64,000 nucleotides of DNA from Pseudomonas paralcaligenes (GCF_019655855.1 NZ_BPFX01000022.1:1-64000), one strand, 5' to 3'; shown: positions 8,397 to 26,136, counted from the stretch's first letter. Numbers and translations: made by a program. Notes: generated by a model from the letters alone, not told the origin.

Positions 8397-9401
8397 ATGG
8401 GACAGCTCATCGAAGGCCGTTGGCACGACCAGTGGTACGACACCGGCAAGGACGGCCGTTTCCAGCGCGAGGACGCCCAGCGCCGCAACTGGATCACCGC
8501 CGACGGCTCGCCCGGGCCGAGCGGCGAAGGCGGCTTCCGCGCCGAGGCCGGCCGTTATCACCTGTACGTCTCACTGGCCTGCCCCTGGGCCCATCGCACC
8601 CTGATCTATCGCCAGCTCAAGGGCCTGGACGGGCTGATCGACGTCTCCGTGGTCAGCTGGCTGATGCTTGAGCACGGCTGGACCTTCGACACCGCGACCG
8701 GCTCCACGGGCGACGCCCTGGACGGCCTGCAGTACCTACACCAGCGCTACACCCGCGACGACCCGCACTACACCGGCCGGGTCACGGTGCCGACGCTGTG
8801 GGACAAGCAGCGGCAATGCATCGTCAGCAACGAGTCGGCGGAGATCATCCGCATGTTCAACTCGGCCTTCGACGGGCTCGCCGGCAACGATCTGGACCTC
8901 TACCCCGCGCCGCTGCACGAGGAGATCGACGCCCTCAACGCGCGCATCTACCCGGCAGTGAACAACGGCGTCTATCGCGCCGGTTTCGCCACCACCCAGG
9001 AAGCCTACGAGGAAGCCTTCGCCACGCTGTTCGACGAACTGGATCGCTTGGATGCGCTGCTGGAGAAGCGCCGCTACCTGGCCGGCGAACACCTGACCGA
9101 GGCCGACATCCGCCTGTACACCACGGCGATCCGCTTCGACGCGGTGTACCACGGCCACTTCAAGTGCAACCGGCGGCGCCTGGCGGATTATCCGAACCTG
9201 TCCGGCTGGCTGCGCGAGCTGTACCAGTTGCCGGGAGTGGCAAGCACCGTGGACTTCCAGCACATCAAGCACCACTACTACGGCAGCCACCGGACCATCA
9301 ACCCGACCGGCATCGTGCCGCTGGGGCCGGAGCAGCGCTTCGATCTACCCCACGGCCGCGAGCACCTGACGGGACGCGGCATCGCCCGCAGGGCACGCTG
9401 A
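8397..9401 (+). CDS. Glutathionyl-hydroquinone reductase (YqjG/Xi-class GST)
   Basis: 334 residues. The glutaredoxin-like N-terminal domain carries [10 protein letters not shown], with catalytic Cys at residue 62. The C-terminal helical domain has the conserved [24 protein letters not shown] and the late [23 protein letters not shown] signatures of this class. It reduces glutathionyl-hydroquinones to hydroquinones in the cytoplasm. The start at 8397 follows AAGGGAG; an open frame to 8331 has no comparable site. It stands alone, convergent with cysG 4 bases away. Confidence 0.93.
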   Translation: MGQLIEGRWHDQWYDTGKDGRFQREDAQRRNWITADGSPGPSGEGGFRAEAGRYHLYVSLACPWAHRTLIYRQLKGLDGLIDVSVVSWLMLEHGWTFDTATGSTGDALDGLQYLHQRYTRDDPHYTGRVTVPTLWDKQRQCIVSNESAEIIRMFNSAFDGLAGNDLDLYPAPLHEEIDALNARIYPAVNNGVYRAGFATTQEAYEEAFATLFDELDRLDALLEKRRYLAGEHLTEADIRLYTTAIRFDAVYHGHFKCNRRRLADYPNLSGWLRELYQLPGVASTVDFQHIKHHYYGSHRTINPTGIVPLGPEQRFDLPHGREHLTGRGIARRAR

Positions 9402-9405
9402 CGCA

Positions 9406-10785
9406 TTACCTGGCCTGATCGAACCAGGCCAGCTTGTCGCGCAGGGTCACCACCTCGCCGACGATCACCAGGGTCGGCGCGTGCACTTCGTGCTCGGCCA
9501 CCAGCTGCGGCAGGTTGGCCAGGGTTCCGGTGAACACCCGCTGGTTCTGCGTGGTGCCCTGCTGCACCAGGGCAGCCGGCGTGTCGGCGGCACGGCCGTG
9601 GGCGATCAGCTCCTGGCAGATGGTCGGCAGGCCGACCAGGCCCATGTAGAACACCAGGGTCTGTCCCGGCGCCACCAGATCGGCCCAGGGCAGGTCGGAG
9701 CTGCCGTCCTTGAGGTGACCGGTGACGAAGCGCACCGACTGGGCATGGTCGCGGTGGGTCAGCGGAATGCCGGCATAGGCCGCGCAGCCGGAGGCCGCGG
9801 TGATGCCCGGCACCACCTGGAACTGGATGCCTTCGGCGGCCAGTTGTTCGATCTCCTCGCCGCCGCGACCGAAGATGAACGGGTCGCCGCCCTTCAGGCG
9901 CAGCACCCGCTTGCCCTGCTTGGCCAGGTCGACCAGCAGCTGGTTGATCTCGTCCTGGGGCACCGCATGTTCGGAGCGGCGCTTGCCCACGTAGATGCGC
10001 TCGGCATCGCGCCGGCACAGCTCGATGATGGCCGGCGCCACCAGGCGGTCGTAGAGCACCACGTCGGCCTGCTGCATCAGGCGCAGGGCACGGAAGGTCA
10101 GCAGGTCGGGGTCGCCCGGGCCGGCGCCGACCAGATAGACCTCGCCCAGGGCACGCGGCGCGGCACCGGCGATCTTCGCTTCGAGGAGACGCTTGCCCTC
10201 GCCCAGCTTGCCGGCGAACACGCTCTCGGCGATCTGGCCCTGGAACACGTCTTCCCAGAACACCCGACGCTGCTGCACGTCGGGGAACAGCTGCTTGACC
10301 CGCTCGCGGAACTGCTTGGCCAGCCCGGCCAGCTGGCCGTAGGTGGCGGGAATCCAGGTCTCGATCTTGGCGCGGATCAGCCGCGCCAGCACCGGCGCGT
10401 CGCCACCGCTGGTCACCGCCACCACCAGTGGCGAGCGGTCGACGATGGCCGGGAAGATCACGCTGCACAGCGCCGGCGCGTCCACCACGTTGACCGGGAT
10501 GCCCAGCGCCTGGGCCTCGTGGGAGATACGTGCGTTGAGCGGCTCGTCGTCGGTGGCGGCGATCACCAGGGCCACACCCTGCAGGTCTGCCGACTCGTAG
10601 CCGCGCAGGAACACGCCCTCCGCGCCGGCCAGCTCACGCAGGTCACCGCGAATCTCCGGCGCCACCACGCGCAGCCGGCCGCCGGCGTCGCTCAGCAGGC
10701 GCGCCTTGCGCAGCGCCACCTCGCCACCGCCGACGACCAGCACCGGGCGGCCCTGAAGTTTGTGGAACAGCGGAAGGAAATCCAT
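9406..10785 (-). CDS. cysG: Siroheme synthase
   Basis: 459 residues, trifunctional. The N-terminal precorrin-2 dehydrogenase/ferrochelatase has the NAD-binding [14 protein letters not shown]. The C-terminal uroporphyrinogen-III methyltransferase has [31 protein letters not shown] and [10 protein letters not shown]. It makes siroheme for sulfite and nitrite reductases. The start at 10785 begins the conserved [10 protein letters not shown] and has a GGAG site. That site lies inside a perfect 10-bp hairpin (10788-10832), so initiation may be limited unless the structure opens. It lies downstream of serS. Confidence 0.95.
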   Translation of the reverse strand: MDFLPLFHKLQGRPVLVVGGGEVALRKARLLSDAGGRLRVVAPEIRGDLRELAGAEGVFLRGYESADLQGVALVIAATDDEPLNARISHEAQALGIPVNVVDAPALCSVIFPAIVDRSPLVVAVTSGGDAPVLARLIRAKIETWIPATYGQLAGLAKQFRERVKQLFPDVQQRRVFWEDVFQGQIAESVFAGKLGEGKRLLEAKIAGAAPRALGEVYLVGAGPGDPDLLTFRALRLMQQADVVLYDRLVAPAIIELCRRDAERIYVGKRRSEHAVPQDEINQLLVDLAKQGKRVLRLKGGDPFIFGRGGEEIEQLAAEGIQFQVVPGITAASGCAAYAGIPLTHRDHAQSVRFVTGHLKDGSSDLPWADLVAPGQTLVFYMGLVGLPTICQELIAHGRAADTPAALVQQGTTQNQRVFTGTLANLPQLVAEHEVHAPTLVIVGEVVTLRDKLAWFDQAR

Positions 10786-10787
10786 AG

Positions 10788-10864
10788 AAGCAGCTCCAAG
10801 CGGCAAGCTTCAAGCCGCAAGCGGAGCTGCTTTTACTTGCAGCTTGTGGCTTGCAGCTTGCAAC
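10788..10864. repeat. Heptamer-repeat hairpin element between serS and cysG
   Basis: Two four-unit arrays of 7-base repeats face each other. At 10798-10825 the plus-strand units are AAGCGGC, AAGCTTC, AAGCCGC and AAGCGGA. At 10837-10864 they are TTGCAGC, TTGTGGC, TTGCAGC and TTGCAAC. In addition AAGCAGCTCC (10788-10797) is perfectly complementary to GGAGCTGCTT (10823-10832), which in the transcript would pair with the cysG Shine-Dalgarno sequence. Confidence 0.8.
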
Positions 10865-10868
10865 TGTT

Positions 10869-12533
<1,665 letters not shown>

Positions 12534-12534
<1 letters not shown>

Positions 12535-13856
12535 CAGGGGCGTCTCCTGCGGGGGCTGGCGGTGTCGAGCGCGGCCAGGTGGTTCAGCTTGTCGCGAATC
12601 TTCAGCTCTAGGCCGCGCGGCACCGGCTCGTAGTAGCGGCGCGGCTCCAGTTCCTCGGGGAAATAGTCCTCGCCGGCGGCGTAGGCATCCGGCTCGTCGT
12701 GGGCGTAGCGGTACTCGTCGCCGTAGCCGAGCTGCTTCATCAGCTTGGTCGGCGCATTGCGCAGGTGCAGCGGCACCTCCAGCGAGCCATGCTCGGCGGC
12801 GTCGCGCATGGCCGCCTTGAAGCCCATGTACACCGCGTTGCTCTTCGGCGCGCAGGCCAGGTAGACGATGGCCTGGGCCACCGCCAGCTCACCCTCGGGG
12901 CTGCCCAGGCGCTCCTGCACGTCCCAGGCGTTGAGGCACAGGGTCAGGGCGCGCGGGTCGGCGTTGCCGATGTCTTCGCTGGCCATGCGCACCACGCGCC
13001 GGGCCAGGTACAGCGGATCGCAACCGCCGTCGAGCATGCGCGCGTACCAGTACAGCGCGGCGTCCGGGTTGGAGCCGCGCACCGACTTGTGCAGCGCGGA
13101 AATCTGGTCGTAGAAGGCTTCGCCGCCCTTGTCGAAGCGACGGCGACTGTCGCCCAGCAGGTTCTGCAGCAGCTCGATGCCGATCTCGCCGCCATCCTCC
13201 ACCAGGTCGGCGGCGTTCTCCAGCAGGTTGAGCAGGCGCCGACCATCACCGTCGGCGGCGGCCAGGAGGATCTGGAAGCTCTCCTCGGGCAGGCTCAGGT
13301 TGTGCTTGCCCAGGCCCTTCTCCTCGCCCAGGGCACGCGCCACCAGCTTGCGCATGGCCGCCTCGTCCAGGCTCTTGAGCACATAGACGCGGGCCCGCGA
13401 CAGGAGCGCGTTGTTCAGCTCGAACGAAGGATTCTCGGTGGTGGCGCCGATGAAGATCAGCGTGCCGTCTTCCACATAGGGCAGGAAGGCGTCCTGCTGG
13501 CTCTTGTTGAAGCGGTGCACCTCGTCGACGAAGAGGATGGTGCGGCGACCGTATTGCGCGGCCTGCTGCTTGGCCATCTCCACCGCCTGGCGGATTTCCT
13601 TCACCCCGGAGAGTACGGCGGAGATCGTCTCGAAGTGCGCGTCGGAGACCTGCGCCAGCAGCCTCGCCAGGGTGGTCTTGCCCACCCCGGGCGGGCCCCA
13701 GAAGATCATCGAGTGCAGAGCGCCCTGCTCCAGCGCCTCGCGCAGCGGCTTGCCCGGGCCCAGCACATGTTCCTGCCCGGCGTACTCGTCCAGGCTGGTG
13801 GCGCGCAGGCGCGCCGCCAGGGGCTGGGCGACGGGGGCGGAGCGGAACAGATCCAC
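12534..13856 (-). CDS. rarA: Replication-associated recombination protein A (MgsA)
   Basis: 440 residues. AAA+ ATPase with Walker [12 protein letters not shown], Walker [12 protein letters not shown] and sensor [12 protein letters not shown], then the RarA/WRNIP C-terminal tetramerisation region ([24 protein letters not shown]). It acts at stalled replication forks with SSB and RecA. It lies 17 bases downstream of lolA and overlaps crcB. Confidence 0.95.
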
Positions 13857-13873
13857 GGTGTGCGGCGGCCTCG

Positions 13874-14500
13874 TTATTCCTGGATGACGTCGGCGCCTTC
13901 CGGCACCTGGAAGTCGAACTGGGCGGCATCCAGCTTCTCGTTCATCTTGATGCCGAGAAACAGGATGTTGGTGCGCTGGCCGATGCTGTCGATCAGCTGC
14001 ATGTCGTTGATCACGCCCTTGCGGAAGGACAGGCGCAGGTTGTCGAACAGCGTGTCCTTGGCCTTGGGCTTGAGGATGAAGTCGACCACGTCGCCACCTT
14101 CCTTGAAGGTGATGTCGAAGTTCTCGCGGATCTTCGACACATCGCCGGACAGCAGCAGCGCCGGGGTGTGGGTCAGGCGCTGGTCGAGGGTCTGGATGGT
14201 CACCTGCATCAGGTCCGGGTCGTACAGCCAGACCTTCTGGCCGTTGGACACCAGCAGTTGCTCCTGCGGCGCGTCGGTGTGCCAGCGGAACAGGCCCGGG
14301 CGCTGCAGCGCCAGCTGGCCGGAGGTCTCCTGCAGCTGGGTGCCGGAGCCATCCAGGGTCAGCTGGGAGAAGCGTCCGGTCAGGGTCTGGGCGCGGTCGA
14401 GCAGGCCGGTCAGGCGCTTGACCGCGGCCTCGTCGTCGGCATGGGCTAGAACGGGGCTACAGGCCAGCGCGGCCAGCAGCAGCATGCGGATCAGGCGCAT
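13874..14500 (-). CDS. lolA: Outer-membrane lipoprotein carrier protein
   Basis: 208 residues. A signal peptide ([21 protein letters not shown]) precedes the LolA fold, with [20 protein letters not shown] and [27 protein letters not shown] as the recognisable blocks. The soluble periplasmic protein carries lipoproteins from LolCDE to LolB. It lies 14 bases after ftsK, in the ftsK-lolA-rarA order known from Pseudomonas. Confidence 0.95.
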   Translation of the reverse strand: MRLIRMLLLAALACSPVLAHADDEAAVKRLTGLLDRAQTLTGRFSQLTLDGSGTQLQETSGQLALQRPGLFRWHTDAPQEQLLVSNGQKVWLYDPDLMQVTIQTLDQRLTHTPALLLSGDVSKIRENFDITFKEGGDVVDFILKPKAKDTLFDNLRLSFRKGVINDMQLIDSIGQRTNILFLGIKMNEKLDAAQFDFQVPEGADVIQE

Positions 14501-14514
14501 GGAAATCCTCTTCG

Positions 14515-16923
<2,409 letters not shown>

Positions 16924-17056
16924 AACGCTGTCATTCCTGCGCTCAAGGCGCGACTGACGGATCGATGGGCACGCAAAGCAGCGACCATTGTACAAATTTA
17001 CAGGTATCGCGCCAGGCCGCCGGGCCGTTTTGCCGGCTCATCCTGCTTCGGTGTAG

Positions 17057-18082
<1,026 letters not shown>

Positions 18083-18088
18083 GCCCCA

Positions 18089-18111
18089 GGGCGGGCGGCA
18101 AACGCCCGCCC
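18089..18111 (+). other. GC-rich hairpin between trxB and aat
   Basis: A perfect 9-bp stem, GGGCGGGCG/CGCCCGCCC, lies 6 bases after the trxB stop. It is followed by C-rich sequence and not a T run, so it is not a standard intrinsic terminator. It may protect the trxB mRNA 3' end or attenuate aat, which starts 12 bases later. Confidence 0.6.
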
Positions 18112-18122
18112 TCCCCCACTCC

Positions 18123-18803
18123 ATGCTGACCTGGCTGCAGCGAGATTCGCTGGACTTCCCGCCGCTGGAAAAGGCCCTGCGCGAGCCCGACGGCCTGCTG
18201 GCGGCCGGTGGCGACCTGTCCGCGGAACGCCTGATCGCGGCCTATCGGCATGGCTGCTTCCCCTGGTTCTCCGAGGGCCAACCCCTGCTCTGGTGGTCGC
18301 CGGACCCGCGCACCGTGCTGTTCCCCGAGGAATTCCACCTGTCCCGCAGCCTGGCCAAGCTGATCCGCCAGCAGCACTACCGGGTGACGTTCGACCAGGA
18401 TTTCGCCGCCGTCATCGCCGGATGCGCCGGCCCGCGCGACTACGCGGACGGGACCTGGATCACCGCTTCGATGCGCGACGCCTACTTGGACCTGCATGAA
18501 CGGGGCCTCGCCCACTCGGTCGAGGTCTGGCTGGGAGAGGAACTGGTCGGCGGCCTCTATGGTCTGGCCATGGGCAGGCTGTTCTTCGGCGAATCCATGT
18601 TCAGCCGCGCCGACAACGCCTCCAAGGTCGGCTTCGCCACCCTGGTCGGCCAGTTGCGCGACTGGGGTTTCGTGCTGATCGACTGCCAGATGCCGACCCG
18701 GCACCTGCACAGCTTCGGCGCACGCCCCATTGCCCGCCGGGATTTCGCCACCTATCTGGAACGCTACCTGGGCCAGCCCGGCGCGAGCCACTGGCAGCGC
18801 TGA
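18123..18803 (+). CDS. aat: Leucyl/phenylalanyl-tRNA-protein transferase
   Basis: 226 residues. Recognised by [43 protein letters not shown] and the later [20 protein letters not shown]. It attaches Leu or Phe to proteins with N-terminal Arg or Lys, marking them for ClpS-ClpAP. The ATG at 18123 begins at the family N-terminus; an upstream frame lies inside trxB. It shares the neighbourhood with bpt, clpA and clpS, a full N-degron set. Confidence 0.95.
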   Translation: MLTWLQRDSLDFPPLEKALREPDGLLAAGGDLSAERLIAAYRHGCFPWFSEGQPLLWWSPDPRTVLFPEEFHLSRSLAKLIRQQHYRVTFDQDFAAVIAGCAGPRDYADGTWITASMRDAYLDLHERGLAHSVEVWLGEELVGGLYGLAMGRLFFGESMFSRADNASKVGFATLVGQLRDWGFVLIDCQMPTRHLHSFGARPIARRDFATYLERYLGQPGASHWQR

Positions 18804-18871
18804 ACCGGGGCTGTGGTAGGCACCATTGGCCTGACATACACTGTCCCCTGGGATCTTCCCGAGGATCGACC

Positions 18872-19579
18872 ATGACCGAACTGGCTCGCCTCAAGTTCTA
18901 CGCCACCCAGCCACACCCGTGCAGCTACCTGCCCGAAGAACAGGCGACCACCCTGTTCCTCGATCCCAGCCAGCCCATGGACGTGCAGGTCTATGCCGAA
19001 CTCTCGGAAATGGGCTTCCGCCGCAGCGGCGACCATCTCTACCGCCCGCACTGCCAGCGCTGCACGGCCTGCGTACCGGCGCGCATACCCGCTGACCAGT
19101 TCATCCCCAACCGCCAGCAGAAGCGCATCCTCAAACGCAACGCCGACATCCGGGTGCAGGCCGTTCGTCCGGAGTTCAACGAGGAGTATTACGCGCTCTA
19201 CGTGCGCTACATCGAGCAGCGCCACGCGGACGGCGACATGTACCCGCCGAGCCGCGACCAGTTCAGCACCTTCCTAGTCCGCGACCTGCCCTTCGCCCGT
19301 TTCTACGAGTTCCGTCTGGCCGAACGGCTGGTCGCAGTGGCGGTAGCCGACGTGCTGCCAAACGGCCTGTCGGCCGTATACACCTTCTACGACCCGGACG
19401 AGGAGCGCCGCAGCCTGGGCCGCTACGCCATTCTCTGGCAGATCGGAGAAACCGCACGTTTGGGCCTGCAGGCGGTCTATCTCGGTTACTGGATCAAGAA
19501 CTGCCGGAAGATGAGCTACAAGACCCAGTACCGCCCCATCGAGCTTTTCGTCAATCAGCGCTGGGTCGTACTGACCTGA
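18872..19579 (+). CDS. bpt: Aspartate/glutamate leucyltransferase (Bpt)
   Basis: 235 residues, related to eukaryotic arginyltransferase Ate1. The N-terminal half has [16 protein letters not shown] and the Cys cluster [14 protein letters not shown]. The C-terminal half has [22 protein letters not shown] and [15 protein letters not shown]. It adds Leu to N-terminal Asp or Glu, feeding the ClpS-ClpAP pathway together with Aat upstream. Confidence 0.95.
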   Translation: MTELARLKFYATQPHPCSYLPEEQATTLFLDPSQPMDVQVYAELSEMGFRRSGDHLYRPHCQRCTACVPARIPADQFIPNRQQKRILKRNADIRVQAVRPEFNEEYYALYVRYIEQRHADGDMYPPSRDQFSTFLVRDLPFARFYEFRLAERLVAVAVADVLPNGLSAVYTFYDPDEERRSLGRYAILWQIGETARLGLQAVYLGYWIKNCRKMSYKTQYRPIELFVNQRWVVLT

Positions 19580-19713
19580 ATACGGCGCCTCCGCCCATTT
19601 CCCGACTTTCCAGCCACTTGGCGGCCCTTACCCTTTTCGGGCACAATGCACGCCGCTTTTGCCTGGGCGCCCATCGCGCCGGGCCATTCTTTGGATACCG
19701 AGGGCTTTACTGC

Positions 19714-19932
19714 ATGTCGAAAGAAGACAGCTTCGAACTGGAAGGTACTGTCGTCGACACCCTGCCCAACACCATGTTCCGTGTGGAGTTGGAAAACGGG
19801 CACGTCGTTACCGCGCACATCTCCGGCAAGATGCGCAAGAACTACATCCGCATTCTGACTGGCGACAAGGTCCGCGTCGAACTGACGCCGTACGACCTGA
19901 GCAAGGGCCGCATCACCTACCGCGCCCGCTGA
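19714..19932 (+). CDS. infA: Translation initiation factor IF-1
   Basis: 72 residues, the exact usual length, an S1/OB-fold protein ([20 protein letters not shown], then [18 protein letters not shown], ending KGRITYRAR). It binds the 30S A site during initiation. A longer frame from 19618 lacks a good start context. The 134 bases upstream are non-coding and presumably carry its promoter. A strong hairpin terminator follows. Confidence 0.97.
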   Translation: MSKEDSFELEGTVVDTLPNTMFRVELENGHVVTAHISGKMRKNYIRILTGDKVRVELTPYDLSKGRITYRAR

Positions 19933-19984
19933 TTCCGCCAGGCGGAACCCGATAGAAGGTCCGCCAGACAGGGTCAGAATGCAG

Positions 19985-20009
19985 AACGCCCGGCATTGCC
20001 GGGCGTTTT
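19985..20009. terminator. Bidirectional terminator between infA and clpA
   Basis: Symmetric hairpin AACGCCCGGCA/TGCCGGGCGTT, followed by T residues on the plus strand. It sits between the convergent ends of infA and clpA and can serve both. Confidence 0.85.
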
Positions 20010-20027
20010 CGTTTGCCTGCTTGCCGC

Positions 20028-22304
<2,277 letters not shown>

Positions 22305-22334
22305 AGCTTCACCTCTTCCCCAAGCGGGACGGCG

Positions 22335-22697
22335 TCAACCGTCCTTTTCTATCTCACAGAGTAGCGGATGCTGGCTTTCCCGGGCGTACTGGTTGACCTG
22401 CATCGCCTTGGTCTCCGCGATATCGCGGGTGAACAACCCGCATACTGCCTTTCCTTCGGTATGGACAGTAAGCATGACCTTGGTGGCCATCTCTCGGTTC
22501 ATACCGAAGAACACTTCCAGTACTTCGACAACGAAATCCATCGGAGTGTAATCGTCGTTGAACATCAGCACCTTGTACATGGGTGGGGCCTGCAGCGCCG
22601 GTTTCGACTCCTGCACGGCCAGGCCGTTCGAATCGTCCTCGTATTCGTCGGGTCGATCCTGATGGGATGTTAGTTGAATCTGGCTGCGTGGATGCAT
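22335..22697 (-). CDS. clpS: ClpAP adaptor ClpS
   Basis: 120 residues. A flexible acidic N-terminus is followed by the ClpS core: [21 protein letters not shown] holds the N-degron pocket, and [21 protein letters not shown] the ClpA-binding surface. It delivers proteins with N-terminal Leu, Phe, Tyr or Trp to ClpAP. It is divergent from cspD across 229 non-coding bases. Confidence 0.96.
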   Translation of the reverse strand: MHPRSQIQLTSHQDRPDEYEDDSNGLAVQESKPALQAPPMYKVLMFNDDYTPMDFVVEVLEVFFGMNREMATKVMLTVHTEGKAVCGLFTRDIAETKAMQVNQYARESQHPLLCEIEKDG

Positions 22698-22926
22698 GCT
22701 GAACTAAAGGTGTCGCGACCGGTCGGAGAGTGGAGCCAGGGGGAGTATGACCGGCTTCTCAGCCGGCCGACCTGGCACCTTGACTAAAGGCAAAACGGTG
22801 TTACAAACAGTCAATACCCATGCGGGTATCGGGGTTCCGCGGCTAGCGCCCAAACGGCTGAAGTCGGACGTGGAGCTGAAGTGGATGATACTCCAGTGAT
22901 GGAGTCCTTTGCAGAGGGATGTCAGC

Positions 22927-23190
22927 ATGCTCAGCGGTAAGGTCAAGTGGTTCAACAACGCCAAGGGCTACGGGTTCATCGTGGCCGACGGCCGAGATGA
23001 GGACCTGTTCGCCCATTATTCGGCTATCCAGATGGACGGCTACAAGACGCTCAAGGCCGGCCAGGCGGTCAAGTTCGATATTCTGCAGGGCCCGAAGGGG
23101 CTGCATGCCGTGAATATCAGCTCGATTCTGGCGCCCGGTGAATCCCCGGCCACCGTCAGCTCGCCGCAAAGCACCCCGGTAGAAGCCTGA
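22927..23190 (+). CDS. cspD: Cold-shock-like protein CspD
   Basis: 87 residues. The cold-shock OB-fold carries both RNA-binding motifs, GKVKWFNNAKGYGFI (RNP1 region) and DLFAHYSAI (RNP2), then a Pro/Ser/Ala tail. CspD is an inhibitor of replication in starved cells. The ATG at 22927 follows GAGGGA; a TTG at 22909 in the same frame is less likely. The placement opposite clpS matches many gamma-proteobacteria. Confidence 0.94.
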   Translation: MLSGKVKWFNNAKGYGFIVADGRDEDLFAHYSAIQMDGYKTLKAGQAVKFDILQGPKGLHAVNISSILAPGESPATVSSPQSTPVEA

Positions 23191-23207
23191 AACAAGCGAC
23201 CGCCCAG

Positions 23208-23231
23208 CCCCATCGCCGGCCAGCGATGGGG
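23208..23231 (+). terminator. Probable terminator after cspD
   Basis: A perfect CCCCATCGC/GCGATGGGG stem followed by TTT, 18 bases past the cspD stop. Confidence 0.65.
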
Positions 23232-23441
23232 TTTCGGGCCCCCAGCACAACACCCCCGCCTTCCTGTTGCGCCCTGGCAACACGGTGACATGGCCTCCGG
23301 CGCCGATATCTCCCCTCCTTCGCAGACTTCCCGGGCATCAGCTCGCGAAATACCCGGCAATAACCTCTGATCGGCGTCAATTGTCGAAAACAGTGCACGT
23401 CCGTACACTTCGCCACCCTCTTCCTCCTGGTGGCTGTCTCG

Positions 23442-24164
23442 ATGCTTTTCCTCGCTCGCATGTTGTTGATGGGGCTGCACTTCGTGCTGGCTGGCGTACT
23501 GGGCCTGCTGCTCGGCCTGTGCCGGCCGTTCAACCCGGACAACAGCCGCCTCTGCGCCCGTCTGTATTCGCTGCCGGCCCTGTGCATGCTGCGACTCAAG
23601 CTCAAGACCGACGTGAAAAGCCTGTTCGGCCAGGACCGCCCATGCGTGGTGATCGCCAACCACCAGTCCAACTACGACCTCTACGTCCTCGGCCGCGTCG
23701 TGCCGCCGCGCACCGTCAGCATCGGCAAGAAGAGCCTGAAGTGGATCCCGTTCTTCGGCCAGCTCTACTGGCTAGCCGGCAACGTGCTGATCGACCGGGG
23801 CAACGGCCGCAAGGCCAAGCGGGCCATGATGGAAACCACCGAAACGCTACAGAAGCGCGACACCTCCATCTGGGTCTTTCCCGAGGGCACCCGTAACCAG
23901 GGCGATGGCCTGTTGCCGTTCAAGAAAGGCGCCTTCCAGATGGCCATCGCCGCCGGGGTACCGATCATTCCGGTGTGCGTCAGCACCTACGCCGGCCGCC
24001 TGAAGCTCAACAGCTGGAGCAGCGGCAAGGTGCTGATCCGCTCACTGCCGGCCATTCCCACCCTGGGCTTGACCCTGGAGGATCTGCCGAACCTGATGGA
24101 GCGCTGCCAGCAACTGATGCGCGAGTGCATCGAGCAACTGGACCAGCAGCTGGCCCGCGCCTGA
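23442..24164 (+). CDS. plsC: 1-acyl-sn-glycerol-3-phosphate acyltransferase (PlsC family)
   Basis: 240 residues. A hydrophobic N-terminus (MLLMGLHFVLAGVLGLLLGL) anchors it in the inner membrane. Acyltransferase motif I is NHQSNYD, the HX4D pair. Motif III is FPEGTRN and motif IV is VPIIPVCVS. It acylates lysophosphatidic acid to phosphatidic acid. I chose the ATG at 23442; a GTG at 23430 in frame is an alternative and neither has a strong ribosome site. Pseudomonads have several paralogues, so this may not be the main enzyme. Confidence 0.9.
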   Translation: MLFLARMLLMGLHFVLAGVLGLLLGLCRPFNPDNSRLCARLYSLPALCMLRLKLKTDVKSLFGQDRPCVVIANHQSNYDLYVLGRVVPPRTVSIGKKSLKWIPFFGQLYWLAGNVLIDRGNGRKAKRAMMETTETLQKRDTSIWVFPEGTRNQGDGLLPFKKGAFQMAIAAGVPIIPVCVSTYAGRLKLNSWSSGKVLIRSLPAIPTLGLTLEDLPNLMERCQQLMRECIEQLDQQLARA

Positions 24165-24228
24165 CCGCGCCTCTGCAGCGGCCAGGCGGCTGGGTTAAGC
24201 TGCCTCATCGCCATGCAGAGGACTATCC

Positions 24229-25200
24229 ATGGGTCAGGTCGTTGCCGCAGCCGCCTATACCAAGGGCAAGAAAGTCGCCGATATCGCCATCGAGGAAGGC
24301 CGCCAGTGGGCCTCCAAACCTGGCCATTTCGTCTGGATCGGCCTACGCGACCCCGACAGCGCCCAGCTCACCGCACTCCAGCAGCAATTCGATCTGCACG
24401 AACTGGCCATGGAGGACGCCCTCGCCCAGCACACCCGACCCAAGCTGGAGACCTTCGGCGACGCGCTGTTCATGGTGCTCTACTCGCCGATCCAGCGCGA
24501 AGGCCGCATCGAGTTCGTCGAGACCCAACTGTTCGCCGGCAAGGGCTATGTGATCAGCGCCCGCTACGGCGACTCCGCGCCCTACTCCACCGTACGCCAG
24601 CGCTGCGAGGCACGCCCACTGCTGCTGGAGCACGGTGAGGACTTCGTGCTCTACGCCCTGCTCAGCTTCGTGATCGAGAACTACCGCCCCCTGCTCGACA
24701 GCGCCCACGCGGAGCTGGAGGACATCGAGCAGACGGTGCTGAACTGTCCGCTGGAGCAGGCCGACGTGGAGCGCATTCACGGCCTGCGGCGCAATCTGCT
24801 GCGCCTGCGCCGCCAGGTGGCGCCGCTGTCGGAGATCTGCCAGGAGCTGCAGCAGCTCGACTTCCCCTTCATCGACAAGCACATGCGGCCGTACTTCCGC
24901 GACATCGCGATTCACGTCAACCGACTGATGGAAGACCTCACCGGCCTGCGCGAGATGGCCGACCACGCCATCGAGATCGGCCTGCTGCTGGAGTCCTCGC
25001 GGCAGAGCCTGACCCAGCGCAAGTTCGCCGCCTGGGCGGCGATCCTGGCGTTCCCGACGGCAGTGGCGGGCATCTACGGCATGAACTTCCAGTACATGCC
25101 GGAGCTGACCTGGCACTACGGCTACTTCGGCGTGCTCGGCTTCGTCGGCCTCGGCTGCGTCGCCCTGTTCGCCAACTTCAAGCGGATGGGCTGGCTGTAG
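24229..25200 (+). CDS. CorA-family divalent metal transporter
   Basis: 323 residues. A long soluble N-terminal domain of alpha/beta then helical type (ELAMEDALAQHTRPKLETFGDALFMVLYSP) leads to two C-terminal membrane helices. The hallmark GMN triad occurs in AGIYGMNFQYMPEL after the first helix. The family forms pentameric channels for magnesium, cobalt or, in ZntB relatives, zinc. The sequence does not decide between these. Its stop lies 3 bases from the stop of the convergent amidotransferase. Confidence 0.92.
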   Translation: MGQVVAAAAYTKGKKVADIAIEEGRQWASKPGHFVWIGLRDPDSAQLTALQQQFDLHELAMEDALAQHTRPKLETFGDALFMVLYSPIQREGRIEFVETQLFAGKGYVISARYGDSAPYSTVRQRCEARPLLLEHGEDFVLYALLSFVIENYRPLLDSAHAELEDIEQTVLNCPLEQADVERIHGLRRNLLRLRRQVAPLSEICQELQQLDFPFIDKHMRPYFRDIAIHVNRLMEDLTGLREMADHAIEIGLLLESSRQSLTQRKFAAWAAILAFPTAVAGIYGMNFQYMPELTWHYGYFGVLGFVGLGCVALFANFKRMGWL

Positions 25201-25203
25201 CGG

Positions 25204-25932
25204 TCAGACGGCCCGGGGCGCTTTTCCCTGGGCGACGAAACGCATCATCCACTCGGCCACGGCGGTGCCCTGGTGGTCGTGGGCCAGGCTCTCCACCGCC
25301 TTGCGGTAGGCCGGCTCGCCGATGCAGTGCTGGCGGATGTCCAGCAGCGCGCGTGAGTAGTCGTGGATGAACTCCGGATGGCCCTGGAAGCACAGCACCT
25401 GGTCCTCGATGCAATAGGCGGCCACCGGGCAGAACTCGCTGGAGGCCAGCAGCGTCGCCTTTTCCGGCAGCGCGGTGACCTGGTCCTGGTGGCTGATGAG
25501 TAGAGTCAACTGCTCAAGAGCGGGACTCATCCACGGCACCTGCTGCTTCAGCTCGTAATGGTGGATGCCCACGCCCCAACCCTGGGTGGCCCGCTCGGCA
25601 CGGCCGCCCAGCAACAGCGCCAGCAACTGATGGCCGAAGCAGATGCCGAGCAGCTTGTCGCCACTCTCGTAGCGCTGCAGCAGGTAGGTCTTGAGGACGC
25701 CTATCCACGGATCGCTGCCGAACGAATCCGCCTTGCTGCCGGTCACCAGATAGGCGTCGTAGCGCTCCCCGTCGGCCGGGTAGTCGCCCTGCACCACGTT
25801 GAACACTTCGAAGGTCGCCGCCAGCGGCTGCTTGGCGAACAACCGCTCGAACATGCGGCCGTAGCCCTGGTATTGGTCGATCAGTTCGGGGCGGAGTACA
25901 TCGGTTTCCAGAATGCAGATACGCAGTGACAT
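25204..25932 (-). CDS. Class I glutamine amidotransferase-like protein
   Basis: 242 residues. Single-domain GATase with the nucleophile motif GICFGHQLLA and the His-x-Glu of the triad in FQGHPEF. The oxyanion-region motif is VTGSKADSFG. There is no synthetase domain, so it is a GMP-synthase-like or gamma-Glu-hydrolase-like protein of unknown substrate. The ATG at 25932 (MSLRICILETD) has an AGGTGA site; a GTG at 25944 is an alternative. Confidence 0.88.
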   Translation of the reverse strand: MSLRICILETDVLRPELIDQYQGYGRMFERLFAKQPLAATFEVFNVVQGDYPADGERYDAYLVTGSKADSFGSDPWIGVLKTYLLQRYESGDKLLGICFGHQLLALLLGGRAERATQGWGVGIHHYELKQQVPWMSPALEQLTLLISHQDQVTALPEKATLLASSEFCPVAAYCIEDQVLCFQGHPEFIHDYSRALLDIRQHCIGEPAYRKAVESLAHDHQGTAVAEWMMRFVAQGKAPRAV

Positions 25933-26136
25933 GGAGCGGATCACCTGAGACGGCAGGGAGGGAGGAGGAAGCGGCTAGCGTGCATCGAAGCGCCCCTGGA
26001 ACGCAACAGCCACGGGGCCTCGCCGGACCGGCAACATCACCACCTTCGATACCTACCATGCCCACCATTCACTTCTGTCGATGAAACGGCTCGGCAAAGA
26101 TGCAAGCGTTCCCGATCACCTCAACAGGAGAGATTC

